Of a stretch of DNA of 64,000 nt, positions 61,241 to 64,000 are shown piece after piece (positions within the stretch are counted from its first letter, which is position 1; each line of letters starts with the position of its first letter). This stretch comes from Nymphaea colorata (Eukaryota; Streptophyta; Magnoliopsida; Nymphaeales; Nymphaeaceae): the NCBI RefSeq assembly GCF_008831285.2, contig NC_045138.2, positions 4,927,205-4,991,204 of the forward strand, written 5' to 3'. A program made the translations under genes and the position numbers. Below the pieces are notes generated by a model. That model did not search any database, was not told the origin of the DNA, and saw only the letters and a list, made by a program, of their open reading frames with translations.

Positions 61241-63540
61241 CTATAAGGCTTTCTGATCCAGTCTCTCGTTCCAGTTCAAGCAACGGATCAAGCTTCGGAA
61301 CCAGTCACCTGTTTGATCACATTTGTTCACAGTTGGCAATGGGTGCTCACTCATGAATATCTTTACAGAGTCTCCCCTTGAAAGCTGCTGTCTTCTCTTC
61401 CCATCAAAGGAAACCCAAGCATTACTTCTAGCATCTTCAGGTATCTGCATTATTCAAATAGTAAAACTGAGACATCCCACATGCAAGAGCCAACACAAGT
61501 ATTTATGATCAGCCGTTAGTAGAAGAATTGCAAGAACACCAGATATCTATCTACCAGAAACCACAAGAAATTGAAGCTAGAACTTACACATAGGGCTGTC
61601 AATTACTTTGAGAACTACATTTTCTTTCTTTACAATGTAATCTGTTTTTTAAAAAACTCAGTTGCATGAACCATGCTCAATAGGAAGACATGCCATCGTA
61701 ACGTATAGACCCTGGACACTTGGACCTCATTAACTTCTGAAAATCAGCATGCTCAGATTTTGGCAGTTGCAGCTGAAGAGAATGTTGATGCATTTCATGA
61801 GCATTTGTGTACGATAGTGTTAAAATCCTTAGCTCTTGTTAGTTTTGAATAAATGTAATCTCTATCTCCAAAACATTTTCATAGTTGTGACATGCGGTCT
61901 GTGTGTGTGTGAGTGTGTGTGTGACTGCACCTCTAAATCTTCTGCGTAGATGATTATGATGTTATAGCCATCAATTTCTTGTGTCATTTTCATTGATGAC
62001 ATTACTAAAAACCAGCATTTTGGACATGAATCATATACAATCAAGGGATTCAAAAATTTGAAAGCCCCTAAGTGCTTCTGATGGTAGCAGCTTGGTGACA
62101 ATTTAACAATGAAACTAAGCTACAAGCTCCTTTTCCTAAAACACATGAATAGAATAAGATAACAAAGAAGAGGGTCCGGTACACATTAATATAATAAGAT
62201 AACAAAGAAGAGGGTCCGGTAAACACATAAACAAGACGAGTCTCTTATGCTTAAAAGTGAGTTCAAAAAGACTTCAGGGTGGTAGCTCAAAACTTTATAT
62301 GCATCTCAAGCACAAATCAATGTTTAAATTCCATTGCAGAAAGCTTCCCAATTACAATTATGAAAATTGTGTACATGGTAACAGTATTAACAGAAGTAAA
62401 CTTCAACCCCAGCTTAACCTTGCATCATTTTGAATATTATTGTGTTACATAAAGAACATCATCATCACCTAGAATATTAGAAAGTTTAACCATGCTGTGT
62501 TTGATAAAGTACCGGTATTGCCTCCAGCAAATTGTTGCACAACCCTAATCATATGAGGCCATCTCATGACATATACTAGGGAAACTCCAAAACTCTCTTT
62601 GTAAGAATGAATAAAAGTAACAGGAGAATGAAAAAAATGAGGATGCTATCATTTTCCAGCCAACATAGGTAAAGAACGTGAATCAGTTACAAAGGAACCT
62701 ACTGATTGAAAGTGAAGTACTTAAAGCATGAAGAGAGGTTAAACGTTAGGAAGGCAAGAAGGGCGAAGATGAATAAGTGCCACCTGTAAACTATAACATA
62801 TTAGAGCCAAATTCACATCACATCAAGATATCCCGGTCACTACTTGTTCAGATTCAAAGACCAAAGCATTTATACCGGGAGTCCATGAATGGCAACTTAC
62901 AATAGCCAAATGTAACACAAATCAGGAAGCCAAAAATAGAAAGCTTGAGAAAGTTAAATACTGGAAACTGAAGACAGTATAGTCAGTTGGAGAAATGGAT
63001 AGCCAGAAGAACTCATCCTGAAGCTCCTTTGCACTAGAAATTATCCATTACATGCTGTATCTATCTTTAAATTTCACTCTTTCATAATATGTCTCACTAG
63101 ATTCTATTTTTCCAAAGGAACATTAGCCATTGGTACCATAACTCTAAGGTCAACTAGGATGAAAGATCAGCAGAAAAAGATGTTTTTGCAGAGAAAAATG
63201 AATTTTGTGCATCAAAACCATTAGTAACCAGCATGACATCTCATGTATCAACTGCCTAAACTTTTCATTTCAATATCTTAAAGGCATTAACATCAATAAA
63301 TGACAAGTATGTGACTATGGAAGTTATATTTGCAGAGGAGAAAAACGAACAGTTCCAAGAAAAATAAAATGAAACAACAGTGCATATCAAAGATATTTAA
63401 AAAGAAAAAAGGTTTGATAAATAAAACAGCACGCCTACTTTTAGCTCAAGCCTTGCAGAATCTGGAAGTATAACAGGCCTAAATGACAGGGAGTGTGGAC
63501 AGATAGGCGTAAACAGCATACATGGAACATTAGGATGCAC
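61241..63540 (-). CDS. NADK2: NAD kinase 2, chloroplastic, C-terminal two exons only
   Basis: NADK2 phosphorylates NAD to NADP in the plastid stroma. Two exons are visible: 63540-63439 (34 aa: [20 protein letters not shown], then [14 protein letters not shown]) and 61444-61241 (67 aa to the stop: [20 protein letters not shown] ... ending [13 protein letters not shown]). Both junctions are GT-AG in phase 0, separated by a 1,994-bp intron. The SFDGK and [10 protein letters not shown] signatures at the C-terminus are those of the large plant NADK2 isoform rather than the shorter cytosolic ones. The nucleotide-binding GGDG motif and the long N-terminal region lie on upstream exons beyond 64000; 63541-64000 reads as intron. 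The gene is cut by the window edge, not broken. Confidence 0.93.
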
Positions 63541-64000
63541 CTGCATATCAAATAGGTACAAGTAATCAGAACATGACAACAAACACTAACAAACAGGACT
63601 TGGAAAAAAACTGGCTTTCATAGTATTTCAACCCCTCCTTCTGAATGTCATCAACTTGTCTGGAAAGGCAAAAATTGAATGCTTAGTGGACATTTTCCTA
63701 GGTAAAGTAGAATGTAGAACCAACCGGGAGGAAGGACAAGTTATCTAATCAGTCCCCTCTTCATGTTGGTGCACATCTCAGCACATGCACATGGTGCTTC
63801 TAACTTGCAGTTTCCTAAGCACAAAGACAGATTTCCAAAGTGTCCAGCATGTAAGCTAAGAAACACACCAAGAATCAACAGAAAAAACTATTCATTAAAA
63901 AAATCACTAAATCTTTGAAACAAGTGAGCCACACTAAGCCATGAAAAGTCAACATTTCTCGCCATGAGTGTCATGCTATGTCTCCATAAAAATTCACAAA
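63541..64000 (-). other. NADK2 intron, continues past the window
   Basis: No exon-like homology was found here in any minus-strand frame. The acceptor GCAG abuts the exon starting at 63540. The preceding NADK exon, expected to carry the GSTAYS-type catalytic loop, must be further right. Confidence 0.7.

Overview
This is a nuclear window from a flowering plant. It is AT-rich, has intron-containing nuclear genes for plastid proteins, two plant-specific AP2/B3 (RAV) transcription factors, a chromodomain-type Ty3/gypsy element and very many small hAT-type elements. The species cannot be told from the sequence alone.

Only four protein genes can be supported, all on the minus strand. Two intronless RAV genes (5053-5961 and 40434-41315) are paralogues about 35 kb apart that also share similarity downstream of the stop codon. 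A complete 12-exon thylakoid ascorbate peroxidase gene (52369-57918) encodes 432 aa with a plastid leader and a C-terminal membrane anchor. At the right edge are the last two exons of plastid NAD kinase 2 (61241-63540), whose remainder lies outside. The last two genes are consecutive and both act in the chloroplast: NADK2 makes NADP, whose reduced form helps regenerate the ascorbate that the peroxidase uses to remove H2O2.

The rest is repeat-driven. Positions 9020-30439 form a tandem duplication: copy A is 9020-16803, and copy B is 16804-30439 and carries later insertions. The junction cuts an hAT-type element. Copy B contains a 5.4-kb degenerate Ty3/gypsy chromovirus (20162-25573, target duplication AGAAT), a 1.2-kb hAT-type element with unrelated internal sequence (28512-29676, TTGTATGA) and two stacked small elements (26095-26554). 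For several of these the other copy keeps the unoccupied site. An older, diverged duplication is nested inside (about 10300-12560 against 28190-31430).

Flanking regions hold dated hAT-type MITEs with 8-bp target duplications (8725-9106, 35671-35852, 37752-38116, 38551-38969, 48064-48447), a family with roughly 50-bp terminal inverted repeats, a copia RNase H remnant (36095-36412), a short array of 35-bp palindromic units (38247-38409), and many TA microsatellites, the largest 401 bp (43625-44025). Positions 31.5-35 kb, 36.6-37.7 kb, 48.5-50.2 kb and 58.2-59.7 kb show no gene I can defend.
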